Notes: generated by a model not told the origin, from the letters alone. Shown: positions 46,935-59,268, counted from the stretch's first letter. The stretch is 64,000 nucleotides of DNA from Allantophomopsis cytisporea (GCA_024752435.1 CP103023.1:62001-126000); one strand, 5' to 3'. Program-made: numbers and translations.

Positions 46935-48011
46935 TTAATAGCGAGTTGGTCCTCCAGGAGGCTGTGCATCGAGTACAGCTTGACACCGGGCTCTAAAACT
47001 AGTATAGAGCTTCTGAATAAAGTCCTCTGGAACAGCTTCCTATGATGCCCAGATAATCTCTCTAAGCCGGTCAAGAGATACAGTCTGAGGATTATAGAAC
47101 TCTATATAATAATGCTTCTGAATCCAACCTTTCATCCAACTCCAAACATGTTCAATAATGTTTAAATCAGGAGAATACCGGGGCCAAGAGATAACAGGAA
47201 TCCTTCTCAACACCAAGTTTGCCTTTGTAATATTAGACTTATGTAGTGTAGCATTATCCTGTTGAAAGAAATACTCTGGATGTTCTCTACAGAGTATTTC
47301 TATATTTGTAAGGATATGTATATTATAAGAAGCTGAATTGATCTTGCCCTAATGCTTCTCCTAAAAAACACCCGGTCCTTTTTTCCCATCAATAATACAC
47401 CTATAGAACATCCAAGCTGGTTGTTTCCTATATTTATGCTAGAGATTCCCAGGATAATAAAGCTCTTGAGTTCCCTTCTTTACTGTAATATAAGAAGATT
47501 GATAAGCTCCTCTATGTGCCTATGTTTCATCTGAGAAGATTTGATTCATAATCCTCTTATTAGTCTATATAAGAACATTTGTTGCCTATAGCCTTCTCTC
47601 TTCTATAACTTCAGGTTTTTCAGAAAACCCCTTTTTCTTTGCAGAGAGCCGGTGATACCTAAGTGTTTCAAAGGCTGTATGTATTGATTTTGAACCTATA
47701 CTATCAAGGTGTAGGTTTACAGCAATACTGGGTATATCTGTATACTTTATTCTTCGATGAGAAGGATGATCTTTCAGCCATTCTTCAAGATCTTCCCTCT
47801 GTGCTTCGGCAATTCTGGGAGGTCTTCCAGCTTTGATATGCTGTGGTGTTGACCGGTGATTTTCTACCCACTTCACTTGACGGTAGGTAACTCCAAACTC
47901 TTGACAGATAAGTTGAGAGCTAACTCCACAGCGAAGGGCACCTCGGATCATCAACCGGTCATCGCGAGTAGTCGTAGGACTCTTCTGTTCGGGGGTATGT
48001 GGGCGCAACAT
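46935..48011 (-). pseudogene. Tc1-like DD34E transposase with seven in-frame TAG codons
   Basis: From ATG 48011 to TAA 46935 one reading frame of 359 codons runs with no frameshift but with seven internal TAG codons at 47586-47588, 47565-47567, 47520-47522, 47439-47441, 47361-47363, 47349-47351 and 47040-47042. The N-terminal 141 codons are open (helix-turn-helix: GALRCGVSSQLICQEFGVTY, then AGRPPRI). The catalytic triad is intact: Asp in IFSDET, Asp in FFQQDNATLH and Glu in YSPDLNIIEHVW, with 34 residues between the last two. As read, only the N-terminal part could be made. Compared with the motifs usual in this family (W-A..L-W-T, SDETWA, FWEKxWG, AW-x-A-(V/I)-P), at least six TAG codons stand where Trp is normal, so they derive from TGG by one G to A change. 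An upstream in-frame ATG at 48044 lies in the tandem repeat and is less likely. Confidence 0.88.
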
Positions 48012-48061
48012 TTCATTGATTGATTGATTGATTGATTCACTCATTCACTCATTCACTCATT
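48012..48061. repeat. Tandem 4-bp repeats inside the Tc1 element
   Basis: Several copies of ATTG (GATTGATTGATTG) followed by copies of the 8-mer ATTCACTC, lying between the transposase ATG and the right inverted repeat. Confidence 0.85.
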
Positions 48062-48140
48062 CTACAGTGTTGCGGCTCTCAGATTCTGCCGGTCGCCACT
48101 CGCTTAGAGCGCTATTACGACGGCGTATTTCTTCAAATAG

Positions 48141-48167
48141 CGTACAATAATACCGGGGGGGAGAGTA
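48141..48167 (-). repeat. Right terminal inverted repeat of the Tc1 element
   Basis: TACAATAATACC, seven G, then AGAGTA: inverted copy of the left end, closing on the TA target duplication. Confidence 0.9.
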
Positions 48168-51100
48168 CGACAGGGAAGCTCTTATCTTGTAGTCTATCTA
48201 TTCATCCTTTCAAGCCGTCGTCACCGCATCCTGCTCGCGTTTCATGTATCTTTGAGTACCGCTACCTCGCATGTTCTCAGCGATATATATGGATGAAGGG
48301 TCAAAGTCATATCTGCTGGGTTATCTTTGCGCTGCGCTGTCGGCACTGTGGCACTTCGAGTCTCTGTTACATCACCGTATCATGGCTGTGAATATTTAGG
48401 ATATGTTTGGCGCCGTAAGTGTGGAACAGGAGATAGATAGGCCAAAGCAACCTCGAACCGACGTACTCGCACCAGCTCGTACTTCATACTCTACGGAGTC
48501 CGTACATATTAGAATAGCTCACAGAGTATGCCCAGAAGCCAAGTGAACAAACCCATCTTCCAAAACAATCCTCACAGCCTCCAAAACCGTCATCAAAACA
48601 AACCCCCCTCCATCTTGGGCATCCATCCATCCATCCTTCCTCAATCCAATCGAATCCTAAGCCACGAAACTTGTCTAACCCAACCTCCCGGTGTCATTCT
48701 AGATGCGCGAAGGAAGAAACAGTGTCTCTGCTGGGGTCATCAGCACGCGAGGGACAGGGTTTACGGTACTTGAAATGCCTGATGGTTTCCCCACTGCGCA
48801 GCTGATATTCCCCCGGCTTGGAATGACTGACTATGCGCCGTTGGGTGGAAGAGGACGTGGGATTCGGTCTGTCCGAGGGGTTGTTTTGTGTATGTATGTA
48901 TGTATGATCGTATGGTATGATTGTAGTAGTAGTATCGTGTCGAGGCAGAGACACTTGTGTTGACGGTTCACCTTTATGTTTTTGCTTGGTTTCGTTTTTT
49001 TTTTTTTTTTTACTGGGATGATACTTCTTTTGAATTTCTTCGGCGCTTATTTCGTCATTCGCAGATGTGAGTGAAGGTTTATATGCAATAATTAGGTGAG
49101 TGTTTCTTCAGAGGTCATTTTGCTTGGACGATAGATAGATGATCTTCCCTATGAGGCTGAGGGAGTTTGAACTCGGTGGGACAAGATGTGAGGGGGAAAA
49201 AGTCAATTCAATGGGGGAGTACAGAGAGGGGAGAGGATTTGATTTGACAACAATCTTGATTTGAATATTGATTTGAATATTGATTTGACAGTATTGTAGT
49301 AATGAAGTATGTATGTTTGGATATCAACGATAAGAATATCATAGATAGTTATAGAAGAAGCTTGATATTTTTGTCGTATTTTTTCCTTAGCTATGATTCA
49401 TCTGTTTATGCCTTGCACTAGAACTCTCAAGGCAGATGATTCACCTTCACATCTGGTGATCCATTCCATTACGTTTCTATTCAGACATTGAGGTCCGTCT
49501 CTCCGTGCTTCTACTCTCTCCGCATTTTGACGACTTACCTCACTGCGTATGTATGTGTCATGATTTTGGTTGAAGTCAACATGGACATAAACACGAACAA
49601 TCACGACATCTATTTCTCATTGACTCTAACTTGTATTCCACCTACAATCTTCTCTGTACACTTCAGCTTGACCAGAAATATCATCTATTGATCACACGTT
49701 GTCTCTCTCTCTCTCTTCTCCGAGTAGAGGGAAGTCTGTCAAGCGTGTTGTTCATCGTGCCCGCCATTACTCCGAAAGTAGTCCACCACTACACCATCAT
49801 CCATGAAAGGCCCTCGGTCCCTCCATTTGAACCTCCGTCAAATCAAACAGCCGCCAATTCATCGCCCATAATCTCTCTATCAACATCCAATCAGCAACAC
49901 AAACATCCCCATACCCATACATACAGGGCATCCATTCATCCATCATTGTCGACTTCTCCAAAATCCCATCTCAAAAAGCCTCACTATTTGTGTCTTCTAG
50001 CAGCGGATAACCACACAACTTCCCTTGATCAGGCCGAAATCAAGACGAAAGAGTACTACTAGGTGCCTAGTTCGAAGCGAGAAACAAATCAGTGACCCGT
50101 CCATACTCCCTCTACTACGAAACAATAACATACCAAATTCTCCGTCCATTCGCTCGTTCATTGACATTGACCTTGCCATCATCATCATCAAAACAAAGCG
50201 ACAAACCGAACAATAAACCCCTACTCAGATACCGAGGGACCAAGCAACGCCCAGAGATCCACCAACGTGCTCGGCCGATAAAGAACAACACAATACATGC
50301 CGCACTTCTATACCACACATATTGCGAATTTCCATCCATCAATCCTGATCTGATACCTTCTACTGCAGCCACTCATCTCTCCACGTATAGCTGTAGTGTA
50401 TAGTCGACTCGGGACTGCGCAGAATTTCTCTTCCGCCCTTTTCAAACACGTAGACGCAGGTATCCATCATCGCGCCACGAACAAGGAAGAGAGAAAGGAT
50501 CGAGGAGAAGAAGAAGAAGAAGAAGAAGAAGAAGAAGAGAAAAAAAAAAAGAGAAGCGACGCAAAAGGATATATACACTTCCTGAAGGCACAACAAGAGC
50601 AAACCACAGGAACAGAAAGCAGAACAGGAATAAGGACTACACATCTTTGAGTGTTCTTACTTGTGTTAATTGTTTCATTGACGCAGAAGACTCAAATACC
50701 CATTCATCGTTGGAAGGGAAGCTTTGTCAACCCTTATAGATTACACAAGTAGTAGTACTGCAGTACATCAAACTTCTACTTTTACAGTAGAGGGAGAGAG
50801 AGTAAAGAGAGGTTGAGAGTACTTTACGTTGACACTCCCAAATCTCATCTCAAATCAATTCAACTGCATTACGAGTATTTTATCTCTCTTTACCTTTACC
50901 TACTTCACACAAACACAACACAGACACAGACATAGTCACAGTTACAGTCACAATCACAGTCACACAAGAACAGGAAACATCTACACTTCTACTTTTACCT
51001 CAATCACAACTCATATTGGACTACTCTCACTCTCACTACCTACCTACCCACCTACCTACTCACTCTACTTGTAATCTACTTTATCCAAGCTAAATTCCTG

Positions 51101-51381
51101 TACCTTACCCGTGTCGTTGTTGCACCCGAGTTCCTTACTTTATCCATCAACTCTAATTCTACCTACCTGACGTGCCAGTCTGGTCCAATCATTGGCGCAT
51201 TCGTCAAGAAATCTGCGAAATCCGCGAATTTGCGAATCTGCGAAATCCACATTTCACTCCCACGCAACTACATACATCCCTCGACGATTATCCTTCCACG
51301 CACACACACCCCTCTCACACCCTTCACCAACGTCAAACCCTCGCATTTGCGCCTGATAAACCCCCGATAGATGATCAGTCC
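48168..51381. other. Intergenic and probable long leader of the Kcs1 gene
   Basis: About 3.2 kb with no supported gene. It contains a T run near 48998-49011, imperfect GATTTGAATATT repeats near 49250-49290, a GAA tract (50505-50539) and CACAGT-type repeats near 50916-50970. The frame of the kinase is open back to 51172 but has no ATG there. The last 1-2 kb are pyrimidine-, CA- and CTAC-rich, as fungal leaders often are. Confidence 0.5.
50505..50539. repeat. GAA trinucleotide repeat
   Basis: About eleven GAA/AAG units followed by an A run, about 840 bp before the Kcs1 start. Purine-only on the plus strand. Confidence 0.9.
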
Positions 51382-54300
51382 ATGTCTGGCTCCCCTACTG
51401 AGCCCGAAAATGCCGCACCCACCGCATCGGTGAGGCTTGAGCAGGGAACGGGAAAGGAAAAGCAAGGCTTTGGAGGGATTGCTACCGCCGATCACACCAT
51501 GGCACCGCAACAGCAACGAGAAGAACGACCACTACCCCACGGAAAACCCATATCTACCTCCAGGACTCTTTCGAATTCTTTATTGACGAGGGCACTGGCT
51601 GCGCAAAACGAACAACAGGCTTCGTTACAACCTACGACTTCTTCCAACTACGAGCCACAAACCTTCGATTCAAGCGATTACTCAGCTACAGACTTCACAT
51701 ACACCCGTCTCCACAATGGATTGAGTCGCTCCGAAAATTCAGCTGGAAATATGGCTTTGGCTTTGGCGGCGCAGACTCCGAGCAATATGCTTGGTCTGGT
51801 ATCGGCACGCGATTCTACAACTTCGACACCTTCATTCTTGGGAGATATAGATCATGTCAATTCACTCTTGATGAGCCACCGAGCGTTCCTGAACAATAGG
51901 ACAAGACCACGAGGGACATCTTTGGAGCGCACAGACAAGGAGAAGAGAATAAGTCATGGTACAAAGGCAGCTTCTGCGCACAACCCTGGCGACACTGCTT
52001 TGCCACGATTGCCCCCACAAGAAAGCCCGACAGCATCTACACCCATATCGAACAATCCACCCACAGATGGCGTGAGAGCAAGATATAGATCATGGAGGGA
52101 TGCACGACCGGTGACAGGTGCGGAAATGGCGTGGTCAATTGGTGATGGTGGCGATGACAGTAGTCAGGAAGGACAAGTGGAAAAGTCAATTGCAGCGGCA
52201 TTAGCGGGAATTGAGCCAAATGTGCGTAGTCGAAAGGCGAGTCATAGTCTGAGAGTGTTCAAGGAAGGTCTGCCGGAAAAGAAGAGAGAGAGCAAGGCTA
52301 GAGGACGCTCGAAGGAGAGAACGAAGCAACGAGATATTCCCGAGAATGGTGAAGTCACTGCGCCAAAGATTACTGTAGACGCACCGGATGCAACTTCTCA
52401 CATCACGATACCCGAAGGTGGTTCACGAAACATCTCTGGTAGTTCTTTGTCTGGGGAATCAACATCTGACACAAAATCCAATCGCAGCAGTGGATACTTT
52501 GACATCCCTCCTGCAGTCATGGAAGAAGTTATAAACAACGCCAATATGCAGAGTCAGCACAACCCATTACCGCCACAACTATTGGACGAGATTCGGAAAC
52601 ACCACAATCTTACACCTGGTGGAGTGAAAGGATCGTCATTCTCCCCAAGCATTCCTACTGCTGAGTCAGAACGAGGCACATCCCCGGTCAAGCCAAAGTC
52701 AAAGCATCCAGATTCCGAATCCGAAGAATCTGGCCACGATGACGATGACGATGACGACGACGATGTGAAGAAGGCAATTAAGCAAAGTCGCAAGGCAGAG
52801 GATGAGGATGGCGGAAAAGAACAGGTCACCTCTGCACTGTTTGTGCCGCATCAAACTCCTCATGAATCTCCAGAGCGCGAGCGTGATTCCTCACAATCAC
52901 CAGAACGGTCCCGATCGAGAGACCGGGGTGATTTGAACGGCGCCCCAGAATCTTGGCTTGTAGAGCATGAGATCCCAACTCACGAGCTGGAGAAGTATCA
53001 TAGCAATGTCGACAAGGAACACAAGGAGAGAGAACATCGTGAGGATGATATGCCGACTCCAACGCGTAGTCCGGTGAAGCTCACATTCGACCACGATGCC
53101 ATCAGTGAATATGAGTACGAATCGCAAAGTGAAGCTGGCTACTCTACTGTTGCCGAGGACTCGCAGACCGATGATCCCGAACTTACTCCTACTGGACGTA
53201 AGCCTGGAGAGTATATGTCAAACAATCATAAGAAGCATCTTCATGACCACCAGCAGATCTCAAAAGCACCAGCGGAAGCAATCGAACTTGTTCCGTACCG
53301 ACATCAAGTAGGTGGTCACACTACCATGTGGAGGTTCTCTCAGCGTGCTGTATGCAAGCAACTCAATAATCGCGAAAATGAATTCTACGAGAAGGTAGAG
53401 CATTATCATCCCAAACTTTTGAAGTTCCTTCCAAGGTGTGTTCATTTCTTTCACTGCCCTCTATGCCCTGCAGGCATATGCTGAGTCTAAGCAAGTTTGC
53501 TCAACTACGCCATACTGCTGTCATAGTGTTTATTGACTTTCTTATAGGTATATTGGTGTTCTAAACGTTACATATGAACGGCAAAAGCGAAAGGAACCAA
53601 AGAAAGATGCTCCTGATACCGAAACCACTAATGGAGAGACTGTGGTTGAAGGTGACAAGGAAAAGTCAAAAGAGAATGATAAATCTCCGGGACAAGGTTC
53701 CAATACGAACGCCCCTCGAATGATCAGCCAGTCTATGTCATCCTCAAGTTCAATTCCAACCGTCACTTTCGCCGATAATCGCCATATCATTCCAAAGAGT
53801 TTCTTGCATCCACTCCAACTCACTCCACCTGGGATTTCTTCGTCCGCGCCCACCAGCAGAAGTACTCGCTCTGCGAGTGAGCCTCAGGCCGAACCACCAC
53901 TCCCTGCTCGAGAGTTCACTTTCCGACCAAGTCTGGCTGATAAGCATGCTGTCAGTTGGGGTGCGACGACTGTCAACAAGAAACTGCGTAACGAAGTCTT
54001 CGGTGAAGCATTCCTTCAAAATCCAATTCCTGTTCAACGCCATAGAAAACCCGCGCATCAAAATCGCGCATTGCCTGCTCGAAGAGCTAATAGTGGTCAT
54101 CTTCGTGCTTCGAACTCTGAGTCAAGTCTTATCACTGCTCAGCAGACTAGTGGTATTCACAGCACCAAACCTGAAGGAGGTGAGGAATCTATGAGGCGAA
54201 GAGCCATGAAAGGCGCGGCTGAGAAAAGTGGACTTCTGTCCATGACGCCTGTCAAGGCTACGGATGGAGAGGCTGACCAGAGTTCTGGGGTTGCCATACC

Positions 54301-55582
54301 TGGCTCAGCTCGTGAAAAAGGCCCGGACGAGGAGGAGGGTGATGATAAAACTGGGACTAGTGCTCCAGAACCAGAAATTCCTCCTACTCCATCCGATAAG
54401 GGAAAGAAGAAGCGTCGTTATTCCAGTGGGGCTTTAAGACGCAAGCCGGATGAAGTTCAAGATGCTAGAGGACATCTCAAATACTTCGAGGAAGCTGATG
54501 ATGCTGGATACAAGGGAGATGGTGAAGAGGAGGTCTTCTCGATGGACCCTGAACCTCTCCCTGCTGGATCGGCTGTTGTTCCTCCATCAGAGGCTGAGAT
54601 GGAGAAGCCACTGCCTTCTATAGAAAACGATGGAGTCGATGGACTTACTACTAAGACGAATCATCTATCTCTGGACCAATCCCCGGAAAAGCCAGTTGAG
54701 AGCTCAGAAGAAGGAACTATGTTGCCAGCTGCTCGAGACGAAGAGGCTGACCTCAATAATCTGCCACCCGAAGCTATTCCTCTCCCTCGGCCTGTCAATC
54801 CTAAAGAGGCACAAACACAGCCCGATAAGCGCGTGGAGTATTTTCTCTTACTCGAGGACCTAACAGCAGGCATGAAGCGTCCCTGCATCATGGATCTAAA
54901 AATGGGCACCCGCCAATACGGCGTCGAAGCCAACGAGAAGAAGCAAAAATCGCAACGACGAAAGTGCGCCACCACAACATCCAAGGAACTTGGCGTGCGT
55001 GTCTGCGGCCTGCAGGTTTGGGACGTCTCCACACAGTCCTACGTCTTTCAGGACAAGTACTTCGGCCGGGACCTCAAAGCCGGCGCGCAATTCCAAGAAG
55101 CACTAACGCGATTCCTGTACGACGGCGTAGACTACTCGTCCGTCCTCCGCCACATTCCAACCATCCTCCGCAAGCTCTCACAGCTCGAGATCCTCATCCA
55201 GGGCCTGCACGGCTACCGCTTCTACGCGGCCAGTCTGCTGATGTTCTACGACGGCGATCAGGAGCAGCACAACCCGACGGCCGACGACTCGGAGACGGAC
55301 GACGCGCGCTCTAGGGAGAAGCCGCGCCGGCGCAGGAAGGACATCGACTTCAAGATCGCGGATTTCGCGAATTGCGTCACTGCCGAGGACGTTGCCACCG
55401 TGCCTAGCCCTTGCCCGCCTAAACACCCTGGTGAGCCGGATCGTGGCTTCCTTCGAGGCCTGAGGAGCCTTAGGAGGTATTTTGAGTGGATTCAGAGGGA
55501 TGTTCAGGAGAGGTTGGATGGTGTTGCTGTTGCCGAGGAGGAGGAGGGGTGGGTTGAGGATGAGGGGGAGGTTAGTTATTAG
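51382..55582 (+). CDS. kcs1: Inositol hexakisphosphate kinase, Kcs1-type
   Basis: Makes inositol pyrophosphates (IP7) from IP6, acting in phosphate sensing and stress signalling. Two exons, 51382-53435 and 53548-55582; one 112-nt intron that joins LLKFLPR to YIGVLNVTYERQ, both family-conserved; 1362 aa. The N-terminal 650 residues are disordered. The kinase is split: VELVPYRHQVGGHTTMWRFS-type sequence before the intron (IELVPYRHQVGGHTTMWRF), then a long insert. The signature PCIMDLKMGTRQYG (PxxxDxKxG, near residue 1130) follows, with VCGLQVWDV, FGRDLKAGAQFQEAL, GYRFYAASLLMFYDG and FKIADFANCVTAED. An acidic run of about nine Asp lies at 52737-52764. ATG 51382 is the first ATG of the frame. The last 700 bases are more GC-rich than the rest. 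Confidence 0.93.
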
Positions 55583-56524
55583 GATTTGGGGGCATGGGAT
55601 TGAGATTGAGATTGAGATCGAGATGAGATTAAGATCCGGATCGACATTCAGATCTCTGGAGGTGTATGATTATCAGTGTGTTTGAGTATGCTTCTTTGCT
55701 TATTACGTCCTGGGCCAAGTGGAGGTTGAGGCAATGGCACGACACAGTGGCGTTCGTTTGGCTCTTATGTTTTTGTTTCTCGTTCTTCTTCCTTATGGTC
55801 TTATGACTCATGGATCATGGCTTATGGCTTTCCTGGGCTTTGGACCTGGACTTGGGCTTAGCTTTTTCTTGACTTCTTTTCTTTTGTTGGTTGGTTTTTT
55901 GTTTGTTTGGTTTGGTGATTGGTAAATACCCTGCATGCATGAGGAGTCTCGGACTGTCACTGTTACGTTACTGGAACTGTGGGTGCTGGACTGGCTGGTT
56001 TGTATGCTTGTCATTGCACTTTGGCGGTGGGGCGGCGAGCGAGATGGAGATAGGTGGGAGGAGATTGTATTATAGTAGAGTAATAGATGTTTTTTTGTTA
56101 GAATTTTCGGTTTGTGGTGTTGTGAGTGAATATGAATAAGGTGCACTGGAAGAGCTTTCAGGAAATGCTTTCGATGCCGAGTAGTGAGGTTCATATATAA
56201 TCTATAGCTTTCTACAATACAAAATTCATGCTCAGAATTTCAATTGTCTTTTATTTATCAAGTCATCTCCATTCCAATATTCGGTGTTCGTGGTCAGATT
56301 CTGATGTTACGGAAACTTCCGATACCCCACTAATACCTGCAGAGGTACTGTATAAATTAGGTTTGTACTAGCCGCGTAACACGGGCACTATATTAAGCTT
56401 ATTCGTTATGTATGTACGTACCTTATTCATTTATCATTGTGGGGAAGGTTTGTAACAGTAGAACAGGCCTCAAATACACGTGTCTATCCATGTTCATGCC
56501 AATGCCTATGCCTATGCCCAACCC

Positions 56525-56729
56525 CGACCGATGAGCGACCGATCTGATGAGCGACCGATCTGATGAGCGACCGATCTGATGAGCGACCGATCTGATGAGC
56601 GACCGATCTGATGAGCGACCGATCTGATGAGCGACCGATCTGATGAGCGACCGATCTGATGAGCGACCGATCTGATGAGCGACCTATCTGATGAGCGACC
56701 GATCTGATAAGCGACCGATCCGATGAGCT
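56525..56729. repeat. 16-bp minisatellite, about 12 copies
   Basis: The unit GATGAGCGACCGATCT repeats from 56530 in strict 16-bp register, twelve times to 56721, with partial units on both sides. Copies are almost identical; one at 56674 has CCTATCT and the last has GATAAG and ends ATCC. Because 16 is not a multiple of 3, the minus-strand frame through it encodes a 16-residue repeat, which is an artefact of the array. Confidence 0.95.
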
Positions 56730-58190
56730 TGGTCTTCAGTATAATGTACAGCAGAATAAAACAAAATAAGATCCTCGCTATCATTCATCCGATGCATGTG
56801 CTTCTTCATCGGGAAGAATTCAATCAGAAGAACTCAGGAAGAAGAAGAAGAAGTAGAAGAAGAAGTCTTCAAGACTTCTCGTGCTCAGATAACGAACAGC
56901 TGGCCAGAATTCCAGCTTCGTCGTTCTTAACCCCCTGGCTCTTTGTACATGGCCTCACAGTGAATTTCTCCACGCTTTACCCGCCCTAACTGGCTTGTTG
57001 GCTACAAACAACATGCTCTTCAACGTTTCGAGGGCCTACATGGTGTGAATTTTTCGGCAACGCCGTGATGGTCAATCTTATTCTGGCCCACTGAGAATAT
57101 CGTGGTGATAATGGACTGCACAAGATCAAGAATAGTTTTCCAGATGAAGAGAGCTCAAACAATCGCCTGTGACACTCCACCCCCCTCCTCCCCCCATTCG
57201 TATTGCCATTCATCCCGTGCTGTATGTTCTTAATTTATCCGAATTCACATTTGCGGGGTGGTGCCCAGGTGAGAAGAGCAGTCCTTTAGAAGGAGTGTGC
57301 CATTCTCTCGGCCGAGTGCCACATTACGTAGTACCGTGTGCCTGTGGCGTACTGTGGTAAACGGTAGTCACAAACATTAATGCAACCAGACTTGGAATTT
57401 CTGAAACGTGGAAGAATTTCGAGTCATTCTCTCTTGATGCATTTGTTGATGAATACCACGCCTATTTGTTCTTTTCTCGGCACCGTTTCTTCGCAATTAC
57501 GGTTTTCTTTCCTTTTTCATCCGATCATTCCACATTCTGTGTTCCATGCTCACAGAAAAGCGAAATCAATTTCTTGGTCTATTCTACACCGAATCGAAAC
57601 AACTTTTAAATGCTCCTTTGCAGTAGACACGACAGCATCATAGCACCAGTACATGGCCTTGCTTTTCAGACGAAAATAGTCTGCCATATACCTTCTGCAT
57701 ATGCTCTGAATAGTATGTAATCTTCCTGAATTCGAGAGGCACCCTATGACTGGGGTTTATCACACCCTTCTGGTATGTTACCCCTGATCCTTTTTCAAGA
57801 GACAAAGAGAAGCGATGATGCTAACTGTACCATAAACAGTACTTGAGTACCTACTGTCAAGGAGAAAGAGTAGATGTATTGAAAATTGTCACCTATTATG
57901 TATGTTACCTGACGCTATGAATTCTCACAGAATTCTTTTGAGGCACAGCACTGTTCTGTTGCACTTCTTACTGTCTCCCTTGTTATGATTCAATACCAGG
58001 TGATATTTTCTGTTCTCAATACCTGTGCCTGTATAAAGATGATTACTACATCCGCAAATCTCTAATGTGTGTCCTCAACGGCTATTTCGCCTTCGAGAAA
58101 AGTGATTATAAAACCCGAAGGTAATCCTTTCTTCTTCTGCTTCCTTCATCCCCCAAGCTCTGGTCATTGTTCGTTTTACTGTCTACTCTA

Positions 58191-58196
58191 TATAAA
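58191..58196 (+). promoter_or_regulatory. TATA box of the 58279 gene
   Basis: TATAAA, 88 bp before the ATG, followed by a CA/CT-rich leader. Supports transcription of the gene downstream. Confidence 0.5.
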
Positions 58197-58278
58197 TCCT
58201 ACGCGCATTTTATACAGTCAATAAGACTGCAACAAACTACATTACATCCCTTTCATCAACCACACTTCTACCTACACA

Positions 58279-59268
58279 ATGGCGAACAACACCTCAACAA
58301 ACAATAAGGTTACTAAACATATTGACTACACATCTGCGGATGATGTGTTTGAAAAGCTTCTGAGATTCATTGAAACGAGATCGGTACTAGATGGCACTCT
58401 AAGTGTCGAATGGTGGAATGGTACCGATGTCATACAAGCAGTCCATGATCTCGGATGGTACTGGCCAGACGTGTTAGTTTCTCCTTAGTTATCCTAAGGG
58501 CCGTGCTAATCAATCAAAGCACTACTGTAAAACCTGGGAGCTATAATGCCGTTAAGGGCCATTTCAAGAGCCGTTGCGAGATGCATAGTTTGAGCTTTTC
58601 ACCACGCAGCCAATTGACGCATGATCATAAGAGCATACTCCTAGAAGTATATTCCAAGCTCCCCTGTTCAAATTGGCGCTAACCGTGATACAGAACCTAC
58701 GTCAATTTCTGCAATATCTACCCGAATACAATCCCCTCTCTTGGGGATATCCAGTCGTTATAGTCATCGCAGCAAAACAATACCTTTCACCATTGCTGTC
58801 GTCAAAGTGAGCAAGTCCTCGAATCATATCAAGAATCGTCCTCTGACCTGATTCTCTAGGAGTGTTTCTGCCAGCTATCAGGAATTTAAAAAGGCCTATT
58901 TAAAACTTTGTGGAAACCACAATGGGTATTTCTTTTATGAAATCAAACCCACCCCGAGTCTACGTATTACTGCCAGAACCACTGCAGAAAACTGGAATCA
59001 TCCCAACTGGGACTTGGCGTCAATGCAGTCCAGCACTTCTCACATCGCACCCCCTGTCCCGAGCGCCCCGTTTCCTAGCTCTCAGCAGCCGTCGTGTAAC
59101 TTCCCTCCCACAGTCACGGCGCAATCATCACACAACCTCGCTCCATGTCCTCATGCTTCCACGACTACTTCCCCGATCCCGCAACTACAATCACAAACAC
59201 AATTCCAATTTACGGATTTATTGAATTTAGATCCTGTGAACTTCGCCTCCGTGTTGTTTGACGGGTAA
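58279..59268 (+). CDS. Uncharacterised three-exon protein
   Basis: I do not recognise it. Proposed exons: 58279-58472, 58645-58806, 58860-59268, introns of 172 nt (GTTAGT..CTAG) and 53 nt (GTGAGC..CTAG); phases close to 254 aa. The last two exons are the most convincing because a continuous protein-like frame crosses them (IFQAPLFKLALTVIQNL, YQEFKKAYLKLCGNHNGYFF). The first exon reads TSADDVFEKLLRFIETRS and WWNGTDVIQAVHDLGWYWPD. The N-terminal 180 residues look globular and rich in aromatics. The remainder is Ser, Pro, Thr and Gln-rich, ending in FQFTDLLNLDPVNFASVLFD, a possible short binding or activation motif. No signal peptide or membrane helix. A TATA box lies 88 bp upstream. The exact ends of intron 1 are the weak point; an acceptor 3 nt later would also keep the frame. 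Confidence 0.62.

Larger units (their letters stand above)
46753..48167 (-). mobile_element. Tc1/mariner-type DNA transposon with TIRs and TA duplication
   Basis: Terminal inverted repeats face each other at 46753-46779 and 48141-48167. Both start TACTCT, then a C run (nine on the left, seven on the right) and CGGTATTATTGTA; the similarity continues a few more bases (GCTA). A TA is present at each outer end (46753-46754 and 48166-48167), as expected for target-site duplication by this superfamily. The body between them is about 1411 bp and holds one transposase frame on the minus strand. The size and single gene fit Tc1/mariner elements. Near the transposase start there is a tandem ATTG/ATTC-type repeat (about 48012-48061). 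Confidence 0.9.
55583..58278. other. Intergenic, contains a minisatellite
   Basis: About 2.7 kb after the kinase gene. Apart from the 16-bp minisatellite and a GAA tract (56837-56865) I see nothing; the longest frames are under 130 codons and are repetitive or lack any domain. The right end is the promoter of the gene at 58279. Confidence 0.5.

Noticed and set aside
50396..50650. Short frame with a run of Glu/Lys
   Set aside because: Translation of the GAA tract in the leader region of the kinase gene.
56525..56729. Possible CRISPR-like array
   Set aside because: The units are contiguous with no unique spacers, and the genome is eukaryotic.
56512..56784. 90-codon minus-strand frame with a perfect 16-residue repeat
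   Set aside because: It is a translation of the 16-bp minisatellite; no start context, domain or splice evidence.
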